From: Pseudomonadales bacterium | Lineage (GTDB): Bacteria; Pseudomonadota; Gammaproteobacteria; Pseudomonadales; Pseudohongiellaceae | Assembly (NCBI GenBank): GCA_024234325.1 | Contig: JACKOJ010000001.1 | Location: 558,001 to 622,000 of the forward strand | Direction: 5' to 3' | DNA: 64,000 bases | Shown here: in pieces, positions 36,875 to 44,350 of the stretch | How the letters are laid out: each line of letters starts with the position of its first letter | Numbering within the stretch: the stretch's first letter is position 1 | Made by a program: the position numbers and the translations under genes | Notes under the pieces: model-generated | Database searches by the model: none | What the model saw: the letters and a program-made list of their open reading frames with translations, nothing else | Told to the model about the DNA's origin: nothing

Positions 36875-38492
36875 CTGAACCGGGAGTGGAAGCAGAGAAC
36901 GCGTCAACAAAGCGATCCCGCACCTCGTCCATGCGCCACACCGGCGCTTCATCCGCCGGCAACATTCCCGGCGTCCATTGCCAATGGTCGATGGCGCGCA
37001 TGACCGCAGGGTCCCGCGCGATGATATGGGTCAGCACGTCCCGGTTCTCGGTATTGTCGGTGACATAGGGCATGGGCTGGTGGTCTCCCAGAATGAGCAC
37101 CACCAGATCATCATCCCCGAAATTGCGCACATAGGATACGAGCGCGTCTATGACGTACTGGGCGCACTCGCGGTACTGTCGCAGCACCCGGTCGCGATCC
37201 TGCCATACCTCATCGGCCGACTCCCCCGCCGTCGCCTGCGCATTGAAGATACTGCCGTCGCCAACTTCCTGCCAGTCGATGAGACGGGGCACCGGAGTCC
37301 AGGGCGCGTGGGAGGAGATCAGCGCAATCTCCGCCATCACGGGTTCGTGCGATGCGCGCGCCCGCTCCAGCTCCTGAAAGCGAGACAACGTGAATTGATC
37401 GGGCATGGTGACGTAGTTGAAGGGCAGTCCGCGATAATCCAGCTCCGGCGCCGTGTAGAGATGGTCGTAACCAAAATACTGCCCCTCCGGCCAGGGCATG
37501 CCGATGGCAGGCATAACCCCCACCGTCCGCCAGCCCGCCCGCTGAAACAGTCGCACAAGGGACGGCCGCTCGCTCATCATCAGGCTGTCGTAGCGCACCT
37601 GACTGTCGATCCACAGACCGGACAGAGCCGTGCCATGCGCAAGCCAACTGATGCCCCCGACGGTCGGCGAGGTAAGAAAGGCGCTGCGCGACTGATAGCC
37701 CGCCTCAGCCAGTGCCTCTCCCGCACGTTCAAGAGCGGGCCTGAAGTCCTGCGCGTACTCGGCCTTGTCCACCAGGGTGCGCCCATAGGATTCGACGAAA
37801 ACCACCAGCACATCCTTGCCGCGCAGGGCGCCGAACAGGGAGTCACCCAGAGCGTCCGCATAGCGATCCACATTCACCACGTCGCGGAATGCGCGCAGGT
37901 CGGCAACGCTATGCAGCGTATTGCTGACATGCATGCTCAACTGATCGACGAAGTAGCGTGAGGCGCGGGGCCAACCGGCCACGCTCAGGCCACTCCACAG
38001 GGCGATTCCTGTCAGCAGCGCAATCAGCGACACCCGGGGTGCACGCCGCAACACGCGCTGGAGATTGCCCAGCGCAAACACCGACAACAGCAGAATTCCC
38101 AGCACCAGCGCACAGGCCAGCAGGGCAGTCAGCAGGGCTACCGCCTGACCGAGGGAGGTGGTCAGAAAATGGTAGCCATCGGCCAGCAGATAACTGTCGA
38201 ACACCGGATTGAAAGGCCGCGAAAACACGGCAAACGCCACCATATCGGCAATGCGGAAGATCAGGCCCGCCGCCAGCAACAGCGCCAGCACAAAACGCAG
38301 CACGGTGCCCGCCCTGCCCGGCAACAACAAGGCAAGTCCCAGCACAAAAAGCTCCAGAGGGAGATAAAGAAAGGATTTTGCGTCCAGCCAGGTGAGCCGG
38401 TTGGGGATGACAAACACCAGGAATGCAAAGCAGAACGCCAGCAGGGTCAACAGCCCATGCCTCAGGCGGAGCGGACGCGAATCGTGCGGCAT
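36867..38492 (-). CDS. membrane-bound sulfatase / phosphoglycerol-transferase-like protein
   Basis: 541 residues. Four to five N-terminal hydrophobic helices (to about residue 175) are followed by an extracytoplasmic alkaline-phosphatase-superfamily domain: VLVVFVESYGRTLVDKAEY with the nucleophile Thr, SPTVGGISWLAHGTALSGL, VGVMPAIGMPWPEGQYFGYDH and the metal ligands in LVVLILGDHQPMPYV. The layout is that of LtaS-like and phosphoethanolamine-transferase-like enzymes, which move phospho-alcohols onto lipids or glycans; a sulfatase role is less likely but possible. It converges on, and overlaps by 8 nt, the methyltransferase gene. It may use the product of the CDP-alcohol phosphotransferase at 28898. 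Confidence 0.85.
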   Translation of the reverse strand: MPHDSRPLRLRHGLLTLLAFCFAFLVFVIPNRLTWLDAKSFLYLPLELFVLGLALLLPGRAGTVLRFVLALLLAAGLIFRIADMVAFAVFSRPFNPVFDSYLLADGYHFLTTSLGQAVALLTALLACALVLGILLLSVFALGNLQRVLRRAPRVSLIALLTGIALWSGLSVAGWPRASRYFVDQLSMHVSNTLHSVADLRAFRDVVNVDRYADALGDSLFGALRGKDVLVVFVESYGRTLVDKAEYAQDFRPALERAGEALAEAGYQSRSAFLTSPTVGGISWLAHGTALSGLWIDSQVRYDSLMMSERPSLVRLFQRAGWRTVGVMPAIGMPWPEGQYFGYDHLYTAPELDYRGLPFNYVTMPDQFTLSRFQELERARASHEPVMAEIALISSHAPWTPVPRLIDWQEVGDGSIFNAQATAGESADEVWQDRDRVLRQYRECAQYVIDALVSYVRNFGDDDLVVLILGDHQPMPYVTDNTENRDVLTHIIARDPAVMRAIDHWQWTPGMLPADEAPVWRMDEVRDRFVDAFSASTPGSAN

Positions 38493-38546
38493 AACACTTC
38501 CGGGGAAAGCAGCGGCACCCGACCCGGGCGCAGCAGAAATAACGGA

Positions 38547-38583
38547 GCCGACACCACCCGCTTCAGATTCGGGTGATGTCGGC
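38547..38583 (-). terminator. hairpin after the NHL-propeller genes
   Basis: GCCGACACCACCCG (38547-38560) pairs with CGGGTGATGTCGGC (38570-38583) with one mismatch. It lies 56 nt past the stop of the 38639 gene; on the minus strand a moderately T-rich stretch (TCCGTTATTTCT) follows. Confidence 0.6.
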
Positions 38584-38638
38584 CTGCGAGGCCATGATTA
38601 TCGATGTGGCGACACGCTCAGTGCAAGCGGGAGAAGAC

Positions 38639-39673
38639 TCAGGGGCGCAGGGTCACACGCTGCACGCGCCAGTTGCCGAGCTCTCCCACCAGCAGTTCAT
38701 TCTCCACCTTGCAGTCAATAGCGTTGACGGTGCCGAACTCGCCGATCAGTTTGCCGGCCTTGCCGAAGCGCCCGGTCACTTTGCCATCGAGTGTGAGCTG
38801 ATAGATTTCACCGCCCACGTCGAGATCGTTGGGCGGATTGGAATTGGACACGTACATCCGCGGATTGCTGCTCGGAGAGATGCACATGGCCATCGGCGCT
38901 CCGAAACCTGTCATCTCGCGCAGGAACTTGCCCTCGGTATCGAACACCTGGATGCGCTTGTTGCCGTAATCGGCCACATAAATATTGTCGTTGGCATCGA
39001 TCGCAATGCCCTGAATCACATTGAATTCACCCGGTGCGCTACCGCGGGTGCCCCAGTTCTTGATCCAGCGTCCCTCGGCATCGTACTTGGCAATGCGGGC
39101 GTTGCGGATGCCGTCTGCCACATAGATATTGCCATGGGAGTCCCAGGCGACATCCGTCGGCCCCTGGAACGACTCACCTTCCGCGCCTTCCCCGGAACGC
39201 AGGGCGACATCCCCTGCCGGCAGACGCATGGCCTCCGGCTTGCGGCTCAGCACCATGATGATGCGGCCCTTGTCGTCGAAGCGGAACACCTGCCCGGACA
39301 TCTGATCTACCGCCCACACATCGTCATTGCGGTCGATACGCAACTGCTGTGCGTAGAGCGTGCCGTAGGAGTTCTGCCCGATCTCCCCTTCATAGCGCCC
39401 CTGGGGGCTGAAGTGGAAAATGCGTGCGCCCCCGTGGGACACATAGCGGGAGGTACCCAGGGAAATGGTCGGGTTGCCGGTACGGGTATACACATAGATC
39501 TCGCCTTTCGAGTTCCGTGCAACCCCGGCCGCCTCGCCCATGTGAATCTCGTTGGGAAAACCACTGAGGGCATCCACTGCCCGATAGGAAATTTCCGGCA
39601 CCTGGGCGTAGCCCTTGATCGCAGCAGTCGCCAGCAATGCCAGCGCCAGCATCTTCTTTGTTGTATGTTTCAT
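38639..39673 (-). CDS. exported NHL-repeat beta-propeller protein
   Basis: 344 residues from ATG 39673 (AGGAG upstream). Signal peptide MKHTTKKMLALALLATAAIKGYAQ. Six blades with NHL signatures: SKGEIYVYTRTGNPT, RNDDVWAVDQMSGQVFRFD, SHGNIYVADGIRNARIAKYD, ANDNIYVADYGNKRIQVFD and the closing NELLVGELGNWRVQRVTL. The gene directly upstream (39734) encodes a close paralogue with the same ending (LIVGEISAWRVQKIHV), 60 nt apart and in the same direction, so the two are cotranscribed. Like the lipoprotein at 2227 it resembles peptidyl-alpha-hydroxyglycine lyase propellers. Role unknown. Confidence 0.85.
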   Translation of the reverse strand: MKHTTKKMLALALLATAAIKGYAQVPEISYRAVDALSGFPNEIHMGEAAGVARNSKGEIYVYTRTGNPTISLGTSRYVSHGGARIFHFSPQGRYEGEIGQNSYGTLYAQQLRIDRNDDVWAVDQMSGQVFRFDDKGRIIMVLSRKPEAMRLPAGDVALRSGEGAEGESFQGPTDVAWDSHGNIYVADGIRNARIAKYDAEGRWIKNWGTRGSAPGEFNVIQGIAIDANDNIYVADYGNKRIQVFDTEGKFLREMTGFGAPMAMCISPSSNPRMYVSNSNPPNDLDVGGEIYQLTLDGKVTGRFGKAGKLIGEFGTVNAIDCKVENELLVGELGNWRVQRVTLRP

Positions 39674-39733
39674 GTTCTTCTCCTGGCCGCCTCGGGGCAG
39701 CCCCACAGGATGGACGATTGATTCAGGGATTCC

Positions 39734-40780
39734 CTAGCGTGACCCGGCCTCTGCGGCAACGTGAATCTTCTGCACACGCCAGGCCGAGATTTCACCCACG
39801 ATCAGTTCCGTCGGATCAGAGCACTCCATGCCGTGAATGGTCTGAAACTCCCCCGGCCCCTTGCCCGCATGGCCGAACTTGCCGATGACCGTGCCATCGA
39901 GTTCCATCTTGTAAATCTCCCCCGTAATGTCCCAAGACGCGGCCGGGTTGCTGTCGGGGTTGGAGTTGGAAACAAACAGATACTGGTGCGGGCCCTTCGA
40001 GATACAGATTTCCCAGGGGTTGCCCACGTTTTCGTACATGGCCTTGAGCGTCAGGTCCGGGCTGTACACCTTCACCCGCGCGTTGCCACGATCGCCCACA
40101 TAGATATTGCCCTGGGCATCGGAGGCAATGGTGTGCGGAGTGTTGAACTCGTCCACGCCCGCGCCACGGGCACCGGAGCCGACCTGCCCCACATAATGTC
40201 CATCCGGTGTGTATTTCACCAGGCGGTGATTGGTGTAGCCATCGGTGACAAAGATATTGCCCTCGGTGTCCCATGTGACATCTGTAGGTCTGGCGAACAA
40301 ATAATGTTCATCCGGACCTGCTCCGCTTGGCAGCTCGATCGCACCGTTCACGGCAGGCGGCCGGTAGCCCAGCACCATGGTCACACGCCCTTCCGGGTTG
40401 AACTTGATCACCATATTGGAGCCTTCATCCACCGCCCAGATATTGTCATCCTTGTCCACCCGCACCTTGTGCGCGAATTCCAGCCCGTACAGGCCTTCGC
40501 CAATCTCGCGGACATAGTTGCCATTCTCGTCGAACTCGAACAACTGGGTGTCCTGACTGCGGGTGTAGACATACAGGTGCCCCCTGGAGTTCTTGGCGAC
40601 TCCCAGGACCTCTCCAAAATACATGCCTTCGGGCAGCTTGATGAAGCCTTCCTCTGCCTGCATTGGAATTTCCGGTACATTAGTGGCCGTCGCGGCTGTT
40701 TGTGCATTGGCGATGCCTGTTCCCGCCAGTAACACACTGGCGGCCAGCATTCTGATATGCCATCTGGAATGATGCTTCAT
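39734..40780 (-). CDS. exported NHL-repeat beta-propeller protein, paralogue of 38639
   Basis: 348 residues. Signal peptide ends around residue 26 (GTGIANAQ). NHL blades: SRGHLYVYTRSQDTQLFEFD, KDDNIWAVDEGSNMVIKFN, TEGNIFVTDGYTNHRLVKY, AQGNIYVGDRGNARVKVYS. The blade order and the C-terminal signature match the downstream paralogue, pointing to tandem duplication. ATG 40780 has a GGGGGAG site. It is the first gene of the pair and is divergent from the MATE gene (220-nt gap with no recognised operator). Both products should be periplasmic or secreted. Confidence 0.85.
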   Translation of the reverse strand: MKHHSRWHIRMLAASVLLAGTGIANAQTAATATNVPEIPMQAEEGFIKLPEGMYFGEVLGVAKNSRGHLYVYTRSQDTQLFEFDENGNYVREIGEGLYGLEFAHKVRVDKDDNIWAVDEGSNMVIKFNPEGRVTMVLGYRPPAVNGAIELPSGAGPDEHYLFARPTDVTWDTEGNIFVTDGYTNHRLVKYTPDGHYVGQVGSGARGAGVDEFNTPHTIASDAQGNIYVGDRGNARVKVYSPDLTLKAMYENVGNPWEICISKGPHQYLFVSNSNPDSNPAASWDITGEIYKMELDGTVIGKFGHAGKGPGEFQTIHGMECSDPTELIVGEISAWRVQKIHVAAEAGSR

Positions 40781-41002
40781 GGGTCTCCCCCCGGAAGGAT
40801 AAAAGTGCCAGCAGTTCTACGAGCGCTCCGAAACAAAGTCAAGAGAATAATTGTGATGCCGACGGAGCACAGGATGACACGACACAAAGGCACCATAGAA
40901 TGCAACACAGGGGTGTTCCGCAAACCCGTACTGGTGTATAAAGCACGGCTTGATTCAATCCCCTGATTTTCGACCCCCTTATCTGCTTCGGATGCTGCCG
41001 CC

Positions 41003-42349
41003 ATGAGAGACCTTACCCAGGGTTCCATCCCCCGTATCATCATCAGCATGGCCACCCCGGTGGCGGCCGGCATGATCTTTCAGACCCTGTACCTGCTGGT
41101 AGACCTCTACTTTGTTGCCGCCCTGGGCGACGACTCGGTGGCAGGTGTCGGTGCGGGCGGCACCCTGATGTTCATGATCATGGCGCTGACCCAGGTACTG
41201 GGAGTCAGCGCCGTGGCACTTATTTCCCAGTCGGTGGGGCGCAAGCAACAGGAAGAAGCCAATCTGGTCTTTAACCAGTCCATTGTCGTTGCCGTGATCT
41301 TTGCCGTTGTCACGCTGGTGGGCGGCCTGCTTCTGGCAGAGTCCTATCTGGCCACCATCGCCTCCGACGAAGGGGCACTGCGCGAAGGCGTGACCTTCCT
41401 GCACTGGTTTCTGCCCGGCATGGCCCTGCAGTTTCCGATGATGGCCATGGCGTCCTCCCTGCGAGCGACCGGACTGGTGAAACCCGGCATGGTCGTGCAG
41501 GTGGCCACCGTGCTGCTGAACACCCTGCTCGCCCCGATCCTGATCGCGGGCTGGGGCCCCGGCCCGGCACTGGGCGTACTGGGTGCCGGCCTGGCCAGCT
41601 CGCTGTCCGTGTTCGTTGGCGTGCTGATGCTGACCTTCTACTTTGTGAAGCTGGAAAAATACGTCTCCTTTCAGCGCAGCCTGTGGCGCCCGCGCCTGGA
41701 CATCTGGAAGCGCATGCTGGACATCGGCCTGCCTGCAGGGGGCGAGATGCTGCTGCTCTTCGTCTATTTCTCGGCCGTGTACTGGCTGATCCAGGAATTC
41801 GGGGCCGCCGCACAGGCCGGTTTCAGCATCGGCGGGCGCATCATGCAATCCATCTTCATGCCCACCATGGCCATTGCCTTTTCCCTGGGGCCGATCGCCG
41901 GACAGAACTATGGCGCCGGACGCTTCGACCGCGTACGCGAGACCTGCCGCAAGGGCATTCTGCTGAGCACCATCGTGATGCTGGTGGTCACGATTCTGAT
42001 GCAGTGGAAATCCGATCTTCTCGTCGGTTTCTTCACCGCTGAAGAAGACGTGATCGAAGTCGGCTCCGTGTTCCTGCAACTGATCTCCCTGAACTTCATC
42101 GCCCAGGGCATCGTGTTCTCCTGCTCCGGTATTTTCCAGGGCCTGGGCAATACCCGCCCCGCCATGCTCAGCTCGCTGGCACGGGTGTTCGTCTTCCTGC
42201 CGACTGCGGTGTTCCTGAAGTATCAGCCAGGCTTCACGATCGAACAGGTCTGGTATGTGTCCATCCTGTCCGTATGCACCCAGGCGATTGTGAGCTACCT
42301 GCTGGTGCAGAGAGAGTTTCGGCTGCGTCTCAGCAGCCCGGCTACATAA
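41003..42349 (+). CDS. MATE family efflux transporter
   Basis: 448 residues with twelve hydrophobic helices in two pseudo-symmetric halves. Family signatures include ATPVAAGMIFQTLYLLVDLYFVAALGDDSVAGVGAGG at the start (short form LVDLYFVAALG about residue 33) and the equivalent second-half region. MATE proteins expel drugs or metabolites in exchange for H+ or Na+. ATG 41003 is used; the ribosome site is weak. Neighbour functions do not tell the substrate. Confidence 0.9.
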   Translation: MRDLTQGSIPRIIISMATPVAAGMIFQTLYLLVDLYFVAALGDDSVAGVGAGGTLMFMIMALTQVLGVSAVALISQSVGRKQQEEANLVFNQSIVVAVIFAVVTLVGGLLLAESYLATIASDEGALREGVTFLHWFLPGMALQFPMMAMASSLRATGLVKPGMVVQVATVLLNTLLAPILIAGWGPGPALGVLGAGLASSLSVFVGVLMLTFYFVKLEKYVSFQRSLWRPRLDIWKRMLDIGLPAGGEMLLLFVYFSAVYWLIQEFGAAAQAGFSIGGRIMQSIFMPTMAIAFSLGPIAGQNYGAGRFDRVRETCRKGILLSTIVMLVVTILMQWKSDLLVGFFTAEEDVIEVGSVFLQLISLNFIAQGIVFSCSGIFQGLGNTRPAMLSSLARVFVFLPTAVFLKYQPGFTIEQVWYVSILSVCTQAIVSYLLVQREFRLRLSSPAT

Positions 42350-42415
42350 GCCTGGCTTTCCGGCTCCGCTTTGGCGACCATGGCATCAGGAAGCCATGCG
42401 CCAAACGGAGTCTTT

Positions 42416-43009
42416 ATGAACAAACGGATGACGGAACTCACCGCCCAGATCAGGGAACTGGAAGCGGAACTGCGGCAGGAGATTCAGAGAATCCGCATCC
42501 GCAGCTACGAAATTCGCGACCACGGGGTACAGTTCACGGAACAGGCACTGACCGAACACCGGGCGCGGGTGGTGCATGTCTTCCAGTACCTGCGGCGGGC
42601 GAAACTCAAGCACATCCTGACCGCGCCGTTTATCTGGCTCTGCCTGATCCCGGCGGTGCTGCTGGATCTCATCGTCAGCCTGTTCCAGGCGGTCTGCTTC
42701 CCGGTCTACGGCATTCCGAGAGTCCGCCGTCGGGACCACATCATTCTGGATCGTCACTACCTGGCCTATCTGAACAGCATCGAGAAGCTGAACTGTCTCT
42801 ACTGTGGCTACTTCAACGGGCTGATGAGCTATGTCACCGAGGTGGCGGGGCGCACGGAGCAGTACTGGTGCCCGATCAAGCACGCGAGGCAACTGAAGAA
42901 GGCCCACGATCGCTACAATCACTTCACGGAATTCGGCGACGCGGAAGGCTACCGGAACAAGGTAGCTACGGTACGCCGGGATTTTGGTGATATCGAAAAT
43001 CCTGACTAG
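42416..43009 (+). CDS. conserved-looking unknown with one membrane segment and CxxC
   Basis: 197 residues from ATG 42416 (GGAG 7 nt upstream). An N-terminal amphipathic, probably coiled-coil stretch (about 5-30) precedes a hydrophobic segment or hairpin (about 67-97, APFIWLCLIPAVLLDLIVSLF). The soluble C-terminal part carries C127 and C130 (LNCLYCGYFNG) and C152 (QYWCPIKHA), with H156 near, a plausible site for a metal or FeS cluster. I do not recognise a named family. The last 14 nt are tandemly duplicated across the stop codon (42995-43022). Composite repeat 1 follows directly. Confidence 0.75.
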   Translation: MNKRMTELTAQIRELEAELRQEIQRIRIRSYEIRDHGVQFTEQALTEHRARVVHVFQYLRRAKLKHILTAPFIWLCLIPAVLLDLIVSLFQAVCFPVYGIPRVRRRDHIILDRHYLAYLNSIEKLNCLYCGYFNGLMSYVTEVAGRTEQYWCPIKHARQLKKAHDRYNHFTEFGDAEGYRNKVATVRRDFGDIENPD

Positions 43010-43046
43010 AAAATCCTGACTAATAGTCTGTTGCGCTCCGTTGTAC

Positions 43047-43165
43047 GAGCCGCATAGCGAATTCAGGGTGTCAGAGACGCCAAAAGGCGTACTTCCCTGT
43101 ACAGGCTCGGCGTGCGCCATCCCTGGCGCCCGACGCTCTGCCTCCCTGAATTCGCTATGCGGCTC
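43047..43165 (+). repeat. structured repeat element 1 (119 nt, forward, locus 1)
   Basis: Outer arms of 30 nt at each end (22 perfect pairs, 43047-43068 with 43144-43165, a 3-nt mismatch, then CAGAG/CTCTG) enclose a 59-nt core at 43077-43135. The core has ACGCCAAAA, hairpin 1 (GTAC-TTCCCT-GTAC), linker AGGCTCGG and hairpin 2 (GCGCCA-TCCC-TGGCGC). The same core occurs at three other places in the window with equal length. It lies just after the stop of the 42416 gene. Confidence 0.85.
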
Positions 43166-43234
43166 TATTCTCGCAATACCTGAGAATCAGTAACTCCGTT
43201 CAAACAGCGAAACCAAGGCTTAGGAAAATCTCAG

Positions 43235-43353
43235 CCCTGGGAGGAGAGTAGAGGCTGGCAGGAGCGTCTCGCGCCAGGGACGGCGCGAGCCGAGCCTTCA
43301 CAGGGACGTGAGCCTTTTGGCGTCTCCTGACAGCCTCTACTCTCCTCCCGGGG
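43235..43353 (-). repeat. structured repeat element 2 (119 nt, reverse, locus 1)
   Basis: Arms 43235-43264 and 43324-43353 pair over 30 nt with only two non-Watson-Crick positions, both G-T wobbles. The 59-nt core (43265-43323) is the reverse complement of the element-1 type: on the minus strand it has ACGCCAAAA, CAC-GTCCCT-GTG, AAGGCTCGG and an 8-bp hairpin with TCCC loop. Spacer to element 1 is 69 nt. It lies just beyond the stop of the 43376 gene, which is on the opposite strand. Confidence 0.85.
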
Positions 43354-43375
43354 CGAACTACGGAGCTCTTTCCGT

Positions 43376-44281
43376 TTATTTCGCAAAATCAGCAGGCTGG
43401 CGAATGAGGCCCGTCTGCGATTTCGGCGGCATGTCGATCTTAGGCATATGGATTCGGTAGACCTCGCTCCTGCTCTTGAGGATGCCCCACAGGACCGGTT
43501 CCGCAATCGTGCGATCCCAGGCAATGCCCTGGCCATTGAGACCCGGCACATGCACCGTCGCCACCCATTCCAGCGTGCCCCCCGTCACCGGCGGACGCAT
43601 CACGTAGATTTCAGGATAGTCGTGTCCCGTGAGATAGAGATAACCATCGGCACCCCAACTGCCCCCCGAATTGCTCATCGGCGTCAGCCGCGGATACAGC
43701 GCCGCCGGCAGGCTCCACTGCTCCAGAATACGGAACGCATCGTCCATTTTCACAACCTGTGAGAAACGCGTCTCCCCGTAGGGATGATCCTGCCCGTCCT
43801 GCACCTTGTCGTAATTGCCGAAGCCCCCCCACCAATACCCCTCGTGACGATCAATCCAGGTCATGGAACCCAGTTGAATGCCGAAGCTGTGGCTTGCCAC
43901 ATGCGCCATCGTTGCCGTGTCCCAGATTTCAATGGAGCTGCTCATCGGCCACAGCGGATAGTTGGAGTGCGCCGCATAGAGACGCCCCTCATGCACCATG
44001 CCACTGTCCAGATGAATCAGCGGCCCGGTCTCGTCCGACACCCCGTCCCATTGCAACTGCGGTTCGCCGCTGCGTTTGTCATGGCGGGTAACGCGGAAAT
44101 TGTTGACCGCATAAAAGGCATCGGCATCCACCGCCACCGCCTGCCGCGCGTCAAACGTCGCGAAGGTGGTCATGATTTCGGCCTCAAAGACCGGCATGCC
44201 GTCCGGCAATGGAAGTTCAGAGGCATCGACCCCCAGCATCACCAGAGCAATCCCTATAGAACCCAGCATTTTGTGCATCAT
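43376..44281 (-). CDS. exported protein of unknown function, propeller-like
   Basis: 301 residues from ATG 44281 (GGAG 6 nt upstream). A signal peptide (HKMLGSIGIALVMLGVDAS) is followed by a repetitive beta-rich sequence with blade-like units (FYAVNNFRVTRHDKRSGEPQLQW, GRLYAAHSNYPLWPMSSSIEIWD, GYLYLTGHDYPEIYVMRPP). It looks like a secreted propeller, but the family is not one I can name. It lies downstream of the TonB receptor at 44351 in the same direction with a 69-nt gap, so a shared transcript and a common substrate are likely. Confidence 0.75.
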   Translation of the reverse strand: MMHKMLGSIGIALVMLGVDASELPLPDGMPVFEAEIMTTFATFDARQAVAVDADAFYAVNNFRVTRHDKRSGEPQLQWDGVSDETGPLIHLDSGMVHEGRLYAAHSNYPLWPMSSSIEIWDTATMAHVASHSFGIQLGSMTWIDRHEGYWWGGFGNYDKVQDGQDHPYGETRFSQVVKMDDAFRILEQWSLPAALYPRLTPMSNSGGSWGADGYLYLTGHDYPEIYVMRPPVTGGTLEWVATVHVPGLNGQGIAWDRTIAEPVLWGILKSRSEVYRIHMPKIDMPPKSQTGLIRQPADFAK

Positions 44282-44299
44282 CTTGTTCTCCAATAGACA

Positions 44300-44325
44300 C
44301 ACGGCGGACCACCCGGCCCGCCGTG
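44300..44325 (-). terminator. hairpin between receptor and downstream gene
   Basis: CACGGCGG (44300-44307) pairs with CCGCCGTG (44318-44325). No T-run follows, so it may be a partial terminator or processing site that lets some transcription enter the 43376 gene. Confidence 0.4.
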
Positions 44326-44350
44326 CAGATTTACACCCGAAGCAGCGGCA

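Noticed and set aside
43047..43353. Composite repeat as a MITE or insertion-sequence remnant
   Set aside because: No direct target-site duplication flanks it and no transposase fragment is visible. The arms differ between copies, unlike terminal inverted repeats of one element family.
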